Below, in pieces: positions 7,516 to 14,700 of a stretch of DNA of 32,142 nt (position 1 is its first letter; each line of letters opens with the position of its first letter). Source of the DNA: Mogibacterium sp. (GTDB lineage: Bacteria; Bacillota; Clostridia; Peptostreptococcales; Anaerovoracaceae); NCBI GenBank assembly GCA_017512365.1, contig JAFWGQ010000024.1:1-32142 (forward strand). Direction: 5' to 3'. A program made the translations under genes and the position numbers. Under the pieces are notes generated by a model. That model had not been told where the DNA came from. It saw nothing but the letters and a program-made list of their open reading frames with translations, and ran no database searches.

Positions 7516-8457
7516 ATGAGAATAGTATTCATGGGCACGCCCTCTTTCGCGGCAAGCTCACTGCAAAAGTTGATAGATGAAGGCTACGAGATACCTCTGG
7601 TCGTGACACAGCCGGACAGGAGAGGCAACCGCAACAGGATGATACTCTCCGAGATCAAGCAGATGGCGCTCGAAAACGGCCTTGAGGTCGCTCAGCCGGC
7701 GAGGATAAGAAAGGATCCCGGGCTGATAGAGAGGATAGAAGAGATCGCTCCCGACATGATAGTTGTTGCGGCGTTCGGCCAGATACTGCCGAAGTCCGTC
7801 CTCGACATCCCGAGGCTGGGATGCATAAACGTCCACGGTTCGCTGCTGCCTGAATTCAGGGGCGCGTCTCCGATGCACGCCGCGATACTCGAGGGCAGGG
7901 AGGAGTCGGGCATCACTATCATGAAGATGGCCGAGGGACTCGATACAGGCGATATGATCTCGAAGGTCAGCTGCGATATCAGGGGGATGGACTTCACGGA
8001 GGTGTCATCCGTGCTCGCAGAAGCCGGTGCGGAGCTTCTGGCAAAGACCATACCTTCTGTCGCTGACGGGACCGCGTCATACGAGAAGCAGGACGACAGC
8101 ATGGCCACATACGCCGGAATGATCAAGAAGACCGACGGCTATACTGATTTCAGCGAACCGGCGTACATGATCGAAAGAAAGATAAGAGCCTTTTCAGAAT
8201 GGCCGGCGTGCTACAGCTATATCGACGGGCAGCAGGTCAAGTTCTACAGAGCCGAAGTGCTGGACGAAGAACCCGACGGCATGCCGGGCAGCGTCAGCAG
8301 CACAGACAAAAACAGCTATACGATAAACTGCGGCGAGGGAAAGCTCAGGGTGCTCGAGCAGCAGCTGCAGGGCAAGAAAAGGATGAGCGCCGGAGACTTC
8401 ATGAGAGGTCACAGGCTCTCTGCCGGAGACAGGTTCGGACCTGAGGAGGAAAAATAA
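7516..8457 (+). CDS. fmt: Methionyl-tRNA formyltransferase
   Basis: Fmt formylates the initiator Met-tRNA with 10-formyl-tetrahydrofolate. The 313-residue protein has the N-terminal formyltransferase domain, with Asn105 and His107 in NVHGSLLPEFRG and the catalytic Asp at about 143 in GLDTGDM. The C-terminal tRNA-binding domain starts around residue 205 (KIRAFSEWP). The SLLP motif is followed by EFRGASPMHAAI rather than the commoner KYRGAAPI, a mild variation. The 30-nt gap after def is A-rich and the ribosome site is weak, so it probably depends on coupling with def. The stop TAA shares its last A with the next ATG. Confidence 0.97.
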   Translation: MRIVFMGTPSFAASSLQKLIDEGYEIPLVVTQPDRRGNRNRMILSEIKQMALENGLEVAQPARIRKDPGLIERIEEIAPDMIVVAAFGQILPKSVLDIPRLGCINVHGSLLPEFRGASPMHAAILEGREESGITIMKMAEGLDTGDMISKVSCDIRGMDFTEVSSVLAEAGAELLAKTIPSVADGTASYEKQDDSMATYAGMIKKTDGYTDFSEPAYMIERKIRAFSEWPACYSYIDGQQVKFYRAEVLDEEPDGMPGSVSSTDKNSYTINCGEGKLRVLEQQLQGKKRMSAGDFMRGHRLSAGDRFGPEEEK

Positions 8458-9158
8458 TGTATTACTACTACGACTATTCATGGTTTGTACTGATACCGGC
8501 GATGATATTCACATTCATCTGCCAGGCCAGGATCAACAGTGCCTACAGGACATATTCCCAGGTGAGGATAAGCACGGGCATCACGGGCGCCGAGGCTGCC
8601 AGGATGATGATGAACGCCAACGGCCTTGAGAATGTCGCCATCAATGTGCTCAACGGAGGCAATGCACTGACGAATTATTACGATCCGCAGACAAAGAGCC
8701 TCAATCTGTCGAGGGATGTTTACAGTTCGCCTTCGGTCGCTTCTGTATGCATCGCCTGCCACGAGGTCGGACACGCCATACAGGATGATCAGCACTATGC
8801 TCTGCTCGCATTCAGGAACGGCATAGTGCCTGTTGTCAATCTGACGCAGATGGTGTCCTGGCCGCTCATATTCTTCGGGCTCATAGCATCATCGGCATCG
8901 CCTTACGGAAGCTTCCTGTTCAACATCGGGGTACTGTGCTTCCTCGTCGTGATACTCTTTCACCTGGTGACTCTGCCGGTCGAATTCAACGCGTCCAACA
9001 GAGCGCTCGAGAATCTCAGGACGCTCCGTATCGCCAACGAAGACGACTACGTCGGATCGAGGACTGTCCTGCGCGCCGCCGCGATGACCTATGTCGCAGC
9101 GCTTGCTACCGCTGTAGCCAGTCTGCTCAGGGTCCTTCTGATCTCAAGAAGAAATTAG
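8457..9158 (+). CDS. yugP: YugP-type membrane zinc metallopeptidase
   Basis: This 233-residue member of the neutral zinc metallopeptidase_2 family (PF04298) is membrane-bound. A hydrophobic segment at residues 6-22 anchors the N terminus. The zinc site is HEVGH (102-106) in CHEVGHAIQD. Two hydrophobic segments follow, at about 130-165 (LIFFGLIASS and LCFLVVILFHLVTLPV), then EFNASNRAL and a last hydrophobic stretch near the C terminus. Substrates are not established. It regularly sits between fmt and rsmB in Clostridia, and here overlaps fmt by one base (TAATG). Confidence 0.93.
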   Translation: MYYYYDYSWFVLIPAMIFTFICQARINSAYRTYSQVRISTGITGAEAARMMMNANGLENVAINVLNGGNALTNYYDPQTKSLNLSRDVYSSPSVASVCIACHEVGHAIQDDQHYALLAFRNGIVPVVNLTQMVSWPLIFFGLIASSASPYGSFLFNIGVLCFLVVILFHLVTLPVEFNASNRALENLRTLRIANEDDYVGSRTVLRAAAMTYVAALATAVASLLRVLLISRRN

Positions 9159-9167
9159 GGACGCCGG

Positions 9168-10433
9168 ATGAACAGAGACTGGCTTGCGGTATTCGATGCC
9201 CTCAGGGCCGTATATGCCGAAGGAGCATATTCAAATATGTCTGTCAACGAAGCTGTTTCGCGCCGCAAAGGCTGCAGAGAGAGCTTCGTTCGCACTTTTG
9301 CCAAGGGAACGATAAGGGACACCATAAGGCTCGACCATATCATCGACTGCCTGGCAGAAAAGGGCATACGGAGCATAAAGCAGAGGCCGCTCATAATCTT
9401 AAGGATGGGGATGTATGCCATAGATTCGCTGGACAGCGTGCCGGATCACGCCGCGGTGAACGAGGCGGTCAGCCTCGCCGGATCCGTCGCGAAGGGAAGC
9501 AGCGGCTTCGTGAACGGCATGCTGAGGTCGTATTTACGGCGCAGGGAGGAATTCTCGCCCGGGCGTCTTGAGCCGCACATAAGATACGCTTTCACAGAAC
9601 CTGTATTTTCGCTTCTGACGGAGCAGTACGGCGAAGAGGCATTCCGTATCGCCGGGGCCCTGAACAGCCCGCAGGAGCTGTATTTGAGGACGAATACGCT
9701 CAGGACATCGAGGGATGAGCTTGCGGCCATGCTCATGCAGGAGGGGATCGACGCAAAAGCCTCTGACGAAAACCCCGAAGCGATAGCAGCGTCGGGAAGC
9801 GGCATCGTGTCCGGCAGACTCTTCAGGGAGGGGTATTTCTCCATACAGAGTCTTTCCTCGATGATCGCTGTCAGAGCGCTTGATCCGCAGCCGGGGAGCA
9901 GAGTACTTGATCTGTGCGCGGCTCCCGGAGGAAAGACCGGATACATGGCCGAACTCATGGGAAACAGCGGCAGCATCACAGCCTGCGACATACATGCGCA
10001 CAGACTTGATCTGATCGAAGCTGCCATGAAGCGTACCGGAGTCAGCATAGCTGAGACAAGGGAATGCGATTCAGCAGTATACGATCACGGACTTGCGGAA
10101 AGCTTCGACTATGTTCTTGCGGACGTGCCGTGCTCGGGTCTCGGAGTCATCGCAGGAAAACCGGAGATCAAACTGAACACTGATCCCGAAAGATACCCTG
10201 AGCTGATCCGTATCCAGAGCAGCATCCTCACGAATGCGTTCGCATATGTCAGACCCGGAGGAAGGGTGGAGTACTCGACCTGCACCCTGAACAAAAACGA
10301 GAACGAAAAAGTTGTTAAAGATATGTTAAGCAAAGCGGGCAGTTCAGCCCGAATCATTGAAATGGTCACATTATTGCCATATAATGGCAAAGTAGGATTT
10401 TTCTATAGTATTATCGGGAAAAATGCGAATTGA
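9168..10433 (+). CDS. rsmB: 16S rRNA (cytosine-967-C5)-methyltransferase RsmB
   Basis: RsmB methylates C967 of 16S rRNA. The N-terminal 140 residues form a NusB-like RNA-binding domain. The Rossmann methyltransferase domain follows, with SAM-binding LDLCAAPGGKTG near 243, the proton-handling Cys322 in DVPCSG (usually DAPCSG) and the catalytic Cys372 in YSTCTLN. Length (421) is normal. The start ATG 9168 is 9 nt behind yugP. The last 35 codons are AT-richer than the rest and contain a promoter for the genes downstream. In many Clostridia rlmN comes next; here it is absent and stp follows directly. Confidence 0.95.
   Translation: MNRDWLAVFDALRAVYAEGAYSNMSVNEAVSRRKGCRESFVRTFAKGTIRDTIRLDHIIDCLAEKGIRSIKQRPLIILRMGMYAIDSLDSVPDHAAVNEAVSLAGSVAKGSSGFVNGMLRSYLRRREEFSPGRLEPHIRYAFTEPVFSLLTEQYGEEAFRIAGALNSPQELYLRTNTLRTSRDELAAMLMQEGIDAKASDENPEAIAASGSGIVSGRLFREGYFSIQSLSSMIAVRALDPQPGSRVLDLCAAPGGKTGYMAELMGNSGSITACDIHAHRLDLIEAAMKRTGVSIAETRECDSAVYDHGLAESFDYVLADVPCSGLGVIAGKPEIKLNTDPERYPELIRIQSSILTNAFAYVRPGGRVEYSTCTLNKNENEKVVKDMLSKAGSSARIIEMVTLLPYNGKVGFFYSIIGKNAN
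10357..10385 (+). promoter_or_regulatory. Internal promoter for stp-prkC-rsgA-rpe
   Basis: TTGAAA (10357-10362) and a perfect TATAAT (10380-10385) are separated by exactly 17 bp. They lie inside the 3' end of rsmB, about 75 nt before the stp start. This would let the phosphatase/kinase pair be expressed independently of the priA-rsmB cluster. Confidence 0.7.
10374..10390. promoter_or_regulatory. Inverted repeat over the -10 box of the stp promoter
   Basis: TTGCCAT (10374-10380) and ATGGCAA (10384-10390) are perfect 7-bp arms around the centre ATA. The repeat covers the whole -10 hexamer, the position expected of a repressor operator. It is also coding sequence for rsmB (residues near LLPYNGK), so chance is possible. 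Confidence 0.4.
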
Positions 10434-10457
10434 CCAGAGAGTACGGAAGGCATTATT

Positions 10458-11192
10458 ATGGATATCGGTTTTATTACAGACAGAGGCAGAAGAAGACCAA
10501 CTAACGAAGACTCGGTAAGAGCATGCGGAGATGTTGGATTTTTCATGCTGGCTGACGGAGTCGGCGGCAACAGATCGGGAGAGATAGCCAGCCAGTCCGC
10601 ACTTGACGCGCTTGAGAAGTTCGTGCGCCACAATCCGCCTGAATGGCTCGGATCGCGCGACGAGATATTCAGATACTTCAGGGCGGCCGTCAATTATGTA
10701 AATCAGTTCATAATAAAGCTTTCGGAAGCCAAGCCGCAGTACGCCGGCATGGCTACGACTCTTGCCTTCGCATATGTAAGAGATAACGAACTGTACGTCG
10801 CGAATGTAGGAGACAGCAGAGTCTACCTCATGCACGACGACATGATCCAGCAGATCACTGACGACCATACTTATGTCAATGATCTGGTCAAGATGGGTGC
10901 CATCACCAGGGAGGAAGCTCACATCCACGCGAGAAAGAACGTGATCACCAGAGCTATCGGAGCCAACGCCAACAACGAGCCTGACTGCTTCTGCGTGCCG
11001 CTCGAAAAAGGCGACAGGATCCTTCTCTGCAGCGATGGCCTCTATGACGAAGTCGACGACGAGATGATCCTCAGCACTGTAACAAGATCCGATGAAATGT
11101 CGGAATGCGTAAAGGAACTCGTCGCCATGGCTAACGAGAACGGCGGAAATGACAACATTTCCGTTATCTGCGTTGATTTGGAGGACCTATAA
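10458..11192 (+). CDS. stp: PP2C-type Ser/Thr protein phosphatase (PrpC/Stp)
   Basis: This metal-dependent PPM phosphatase removes phosphate from PrkC and its targets. In its 244 residues are TDRGRRRPTNEDS (residues 7-19), LADGVGGNRSGEIAS with the metal-binding Asp-Gly, VGDSRVYLM, LCSDGLYDEV and GNDNISVI, which supply the two-metal site. No membrane segment is seen, so it is cytoplasmic. Its stop codon touches the prkC start with no gap, the standard arrangement for this antagonistic pair in Bacillota. A promoter lies in the end of rsmB. Confidence 0.96.
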   Translation: MDIGFITDRGRRRPTNEDSVRACGDVGFFMLADGVGGNRSGEIASQSALDALEKFVRHNPPEWLGSRDEIFRYFRAAVNYVNQFIIKLSEAKPQYAGMATTLAFAYVRDNELYVANVGDSRVYLMHDDMIQQITDDHTYVNDLVKMGAITREEAHIHARKNVITRAIGANANNEPDCFCVPLEKGDRILLCSDGLYDEVDDEMILSTVTRSDEMSECVKELVAMANENGGNDNISVICVDLEDL

Positions 11193-12938
11193 ATGGCGAG
11201 CAGAGTACTTTCCGGACGATACGAGCTTCTTGAGAAGATCGGCGACGGCGGTATGGCTGTCGTGTATAAGGGCAAGGACAAACTCCTCAACAGATTCATA
11301 GCCGTAAAGATCCTTAGGCCTGAATTTACGAAGGACGCTACTTTTGTTGAGAATTTCAAGAGAGAATCACAGGCCGCCGCCGGACTTTCGCATCCTAACA
11401 TCGTAGGCGTATACGACGTAGGCCGCGAGGGCAACATCAACTATATCGTCATGGAGCTTATCGAGGGCGACACGCTCAACAAGATCATCGAGCGCGAGGC
11501 GCCGATGGATTACCGCAAGGTCATCGATATCTCCAAGCAGGTAGCCCAGGCGCTAAGAGTAGCTCACAAGAACAAAATAATCCACAGAGACGTCAAGCCT
11601 CACAATATCATGATCACCGAGGACGGAGTCGTAAAGCTCGCTGACTTCGGTATCGCGAGAGCTGTGAACGACGCGACCCTTTCGACCGGCAGCAAGATCG
11701 TCGGATCCGTACATTACTTCTCGCCTGAGCAGGCAAGAGGCAATTACGTTGATGAACGTTCCGACATATATTCACTCGGCATCGTGATGTATGAGATGCT
11801 GACGGGCAAGGTCCCGTTCGATGGTGACAATCCTGTCACTGTGGCGCTCAAGCATATCAACGAGGAGATCGTTCCGCCGATCGAGCTTGAGCCGGGTATC
11901 CCGCCTGCGCTCGACAGATGTGTCATGAAGGCGACGAGCAAGTATCAGACCAACAGATACGCCAACGCCGACGAACTCATCCAGGAACTCGAAAACATCT
12001 CGTTCGTGACTACGGTCACTGACGGGACCATATTCGAGTCTTCTGAAGTGACGGAAAAGCGCAAGAAGCGCAGAGAGGAATACGAGGCGGAGGTCGAAAA
12101 GGAAGTCGAGGAAAGAGAACGCGAGAGAAAGAAGAAGACCAGAAAGAAGATCGCGATAATCGCTGCCGTGATCATCGTCCTTGCAGCAGCCGGCTCCGGA
12201 TTCGCTGCCTGGAGGATGGGAGTGTTCTCCGATACAAAGCCTGCTCCGGATCTTCTCGACATGACTCTCGACGAGGCTACGAAGCTGGCAGAGGAAGAGG
12301 GCGTCAGGATCAAGCAGGGCAAGGATGTCTATTCGTCCGATTACGCTGAAGGCAGGATCTGTCTTCAGGACCCTGAACCGGGCGCGGACATGCCTAAAGG
12401 CGGCACGATCACGATCAACCTCTCAAAGGGCAGCAAAGAGGGACTCGTTCCGAATGTCATAGGCATGCAGGAGGACGATGTGGAAGCTTTCCTCAAGGAA
12501 CACGGTTATGAGCTCGGAAATGTCAGGGTAGAGACATCTCCGGAGGAGGCAGGTCTGGTGCTCGAGCAGAGTCCTGTCGCAGGCACATCACTCGATAAGG
12601 AGAGCAAGATCGATATCGTGGTTTCCGACGGAAAAGGCGTTGAAAAGGCCAGCGTCCCTTCGGTAACAAGGATGAGTCTTGAGGACGCCAAGAAAGAGAT
12701 CACAAGCGCAGGCTTCGAAGTCGGCAATATCACATATGACTACAATGAGAACATCGGCAAGGGATATGTCACATATCAGCAGTGGCAGGCAGGCATGATG
12801 CTTGAAAAGGGCACCTCCATCGATCTTGAGGTGAGCCAGGGCCCTGAGCCTAAACAGGAGGAAAAACCTGCTGATGATCAGAATAAAGAAGAGGCCAAGA
12901 CTGAAGAGGCCAAGACTGAAGAGGCCAAGACTGAATGA
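11193..12938 (+). CDS. prkC: PASTA-domain Ser/Thr protein kinase (PrkC/PknB/Stk)
   Basis: This membrane kinase senses peptidoglycan fragments or lipid II and controls growth, division and dormancy exit. The kinase domain (1-270) has the glycine loop GDGGMAVVY, Lys39, HRDVKPHN (Asp133) and DFG (151-153). A strongly charged juxtamembrane region, rich in Arg/Lys/Glu, spans about 284-318. One membrane helix at about 319-343 leads to three extracellular PASTA repeats (about 350-413, 414-478 and 483-548). The tail from about 550 is acidic, with three copies of EEAKT encoded by a perfect DNA repeat. The ATG directly follows the stp stop. The stop overlaps rsgA by 4 nt (ATGA). Confidence 0.97.
   Translation: MASRVLSGRYELLEKIGDGGMAVVYKGKDKLLNRFIAVKILRPEFTKDATFVENFKRESQAAAGLSHPNIVGVYDVGREGNINYIVMELIEGDTLNKIIEREAPMDYRKVIDISKQVAQALRVAHKNKIIHRDVKPHNIMITEDGVVKLADFGIARAVNDATLSTGSKIVGSVHYFSPEQARGNYVDERSDIYSLGIVMYEMLTGKVPFDGDNPVTVALKHINEEIVPPIELEPGIPPALDRCVMKATSKYQTNRYANADELIQELENISFVTTVTDGTIFESSEVTEKRKKRREEYEAEVEKEVEERERERKKKTRKKIAIIAAVIIVLAAAGSGFAAWRMGVFSDTKPAPDLLDMTLDEATKLAEEEGVRIKQGKDVYSSDYAEGRICLQDPEPGADMPKGGTITINLSKGSKEGLVPNVIGMQEDDVEAFLKEHGYELGNVRVETSPEEAGLVLEQSPVAGTSLDKESKIDIVVSDGKGVEKASVPSVTRMSLEDAKKEITSAGFEVGNITYDYNENIGKGYVTYQQWQAGMMLEKGTSIDLEVSQGPEPKQEEKPADDQNKEEAKTEEAKTEEAKTE
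12891..12935 (+). repeat. Three perfect 15-bp tandem repeats at the end of prkC
   Basis: GAGGCCAAGACTGAA is repeated three times without mismatch (12891-12905, 12906-12920, 12921-12935). It encodes the repeated EAKTE of the extracellular PrkC tail. The final A of the array is the first base of the rsgA start codon. The unit is a multiple of three, so copy-number changes would keep frame. Confidence 0.95.
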
Positions 12939-13822
12939 CAGGCACCGTAGTTAAAGGCATCGGAGGGTTCTACTTTGTTCATGACGGCAATGAGACCGTC
13001 ATGGGCAAGGCACGCGGAAATCTCAAGAGAAACAAGGAACTCATCTATGTCGGTGACATCGTTGACTTCGATATCGATGAAAACGATAAGGACGGCGAGT
13101 GCGTCATAAACAGAGTGATCGAAAGACGTAATTTTCTGACACGGCCCCCGGTATCCAATCTGGATATGCTGGCGGTCGTGTTTTCATTGAAGCAGCCGGA
13201 AGTAAATTATCCGGTGATCGACAAGCTTATCGCAGGCTGCGAATTCTCAGGGATAGAACCCGTTATATGCATATCCAAGACAGATCTCGCTTCAGAAGAG
13301 GAAGTCAGTACTGCTCTTGATTTATACAGGGAGATATATCCTGCAGTGTGCATAAACGGAATCAGCGGAGAAGGCTGTGATAAGCTCAGTGATATCATCA
13401 GAGGCAAAAGGGTCGCGCTGGCGGGGCCGTCCGGGGTCGGCAAATCCACCATAACCAATCTGCTCCATCACGCCGACGAGGTATACGAGGTCCGGGCGGA
13501 GACCGGAAACATCAGCGAAAAGACAGGAAGAGGCAGGCACACGACGAGGCATGTGGAGATATTTCCTCTCAATGACGGGACAATGCTTTACGACACTCCG
13601 GGATTCACTTCTCTCGACATGCCGCAGCTCGATGTGAAGCAAGTCAGGGATCTTTTTCCTGAATTCAGGAAATACCAGGCGGAATGCAGATATGCCGACT
13701 GCATGCATCTGAATGAACCGGACTGCGCCGTCAAGGATGCACTTGCATCAGGCCTGATATCGCGCAGCAGATACGGATCGTACATCATCATGACGGAAGA
13801 GGTAAAGAAATGGCAAAGATAG
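12935..13822 (+). CDS. rsgA: Ribosome small-subunit biogenesis GTPase RsgA
   Basis: RsgA is a circularly permuted GTPase that checks late 30S subunit maturation. The 295-residue protein starts with an OB fold (GTVVKGIGGFYFV). G4 (SKTD) precedes G1 (GPSGVGKST, 164-172) and G3 (DTPGF), the permuted order that defines the family. The C-terminal zinc knuckle is CRYADCMHLNEPDC. The start ATG overlaps the prkC stop as ATGA. Its own 3' end overlaps rpe by 13 nt. This stp-prkC-rsgA-rpe order is standard in Bacillota. Confidence 0.96.
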   Translation: MTGTVVKGIGGFYFVHDGNETVMGKARGNLKRNKELIYVGDIVDFDIDENDKDGECVINRVIERRNFLTRPPVSNLDMLAVVFSLKQPEVNYPVIDKLIAGCEFSGIEPVICISKTDLASEEEVSTALDLYREIYPAVCINGISGEGCDKLSDIIRGKRVALAGPSGVGKSTITNLLHHADEVYEVRAETGNISEKTGRGRHTTRHVEIFPLNDGTMLYDTPGFTSLDMPQLDVKQVRDLFPEFRKYQAECRYADCMHLNEPDCAVKDALASGLISRSRYGSYIIMTEEVKKWQR

Positions 13823-14454
13823 CACCATCGATACTTGCAGCCGACTATTCTGCACTGGGAGAAGAAACGAAGAAGATATGCTCAAAGGGCATCGACTATC
13901 TGCACATCGATGTGATGGACGGAGTCTTCGTTCCGAACATAAGCTTCGGACCTGATGTCATGAAAAGTCTCCTGGGCTTCGCATCGGTCCCGTTCGACGT
14001 GCATCTCATGATCACGGAACCCGTCAGATACACAGACAGGTTCGTCACGGACAATACGGAGTTCATAACCGTGCATTACGAGGCATGCAGCGACCTCGAA
14101 GCAACGATAAAGACCATAAAGGAGCATGGCGTTAAAGCAGGCGTATCCATAAAGCCCGGAACCGCTCCTGAGGTTCTCGACAGTTATCTGAAAGACATAG
14201 ACATGATACTTGTTATGACTGTCGAACCGGGATTCGGCGGCCAGAAGTTCATGGAGGATCAGGTATATAAGCTCGATTACTACAGGAGAAAAAGAGAAGA
14301 ACTCGGTCTTTCATTTGAGATCGAGGTCGACGGTGGGGTCGGTTCATCCAATGCGCATATCGTCAGAGAAGCGGGCGCCGACATCATCGTCGCCGGGTCA
14401 GCCGTCTTCAGGGCTGAGGACATGGAAGCCGAGATAAAAGCCATATGCGGATAG
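13810..14454 (+). CDS. rpe: Ribulose-phosphate 3-epimerase
   Basis: Rpe interconverts ribulose 5-phosphate and xylulose 5-phosphate in the pentose phosphate pathway. The TIM-barrel motifs are APSILAADYS, HIDVMDGVFVPNISFGP (metal-binding His and Asp), VHLMI, MTVEPGFGGQKF and EVDGGVG. Length (214) is normal for the family. The start lies inside rsgA, with a GGAAGAGG-type ribosome site at 13795-13802. The stop is TAG, and the same reading frame stays open for 45 more codons that resemble an Fn3 domain end. thiN, which often follows, is absent. Confidence 0.96.
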   Translation: MAKIAPSILAADYSALGEETKKICSKGIDYLHIDVMDGVFVPNISFGPDVMKSLLGFASVPFDVHLMITEPVRYTDRFVTDNTEFITVHYEACSDLEATIKTIKEHGVKAGVSIKPGTAPEVLDSYLKDIDMILVMTVEPGFGGQKFMEDQVYKLDYYRRKREELGLSFEIEVDGGVGSSNAHIVREAGADIIVAGSAVFRAEDMEAEIKAICG

Positions 14455-14592
14455 TTAAGCACATACCTGAAGGTCAGGCAGCTCAGGGGAAGGACGACAT
14501 ATTATGTCCGGAGCAGACCTTACAGGAACTACAAAGGCCATAGGTATGTAGGTATCCTGAACGCGACAAAGAGGATCAGGACCAGAAAGTGA
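14455..14592 (+). pseudogene. Remnant of a fibronectin type III domain protein (C-terminal end only)
   Basis: After the rpe stop codon the same frame runs open for 45 codons to TGA 14590-14592 and has no start codon. Its product includes YLKVRQLRGRTTYYVRSRP followed by YRNYKGHRYVG and a basic end, KRIRTRK. This closely follows the last strands of Fn3 domains that end many secreted Clostridia proteins (pattern L-x-G-x-T-YYVRVRAY, then G-x-x-YYG, then a Lys/Arg-rich end). It is best read as the tail of a lost surface-protein gene joined directly behind rpe. Rpe readthrough is a less likely alternative. The adhesin at the end of this window has an Fn3 domain beginning at about 32065. Confidence 0.65.
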
Positions 14593-14700
14593 TCTGTAAA
14601 ACTTACAGAAAAACACCGAAATCATGCAAAAAACGCATGGCAAATACTGTACAGTATTGAACGCTGCAAACAGATAGAATAATGGCAGGAGATACCTGCC
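14593..14700 (+). promoter_or_regulatory. comEC upstream region with 16-bp palindrome and SD-masking hairpin
   Basis: AATACTGTACAGTATT (14643-14658) is a perfect 16-bp palindrome and a plausible binding site for a dimeric regulator. Downstream TAGAAT (14675-14680) could be a -10, but there is no good -35. TGGCAGG (14683-14689) can pair perfectly with CCTGCCA (14695-14701) around AGATA, which would trap the AGGAG ribosome site and the first base of the comEC ATG. A small hairpin CTGTAA/TTACAG (14594-14608) has no T-run after it. Confidence 0.5.

Noticed and set aside
14594-14608. Terminator between rpe and comEC (CTGTAA/TTACAG hairpin)
   Set aside because: The stem is short and followed by A residues on the plus strand. 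On the minus strand the T-run comes before, not after, the stem.
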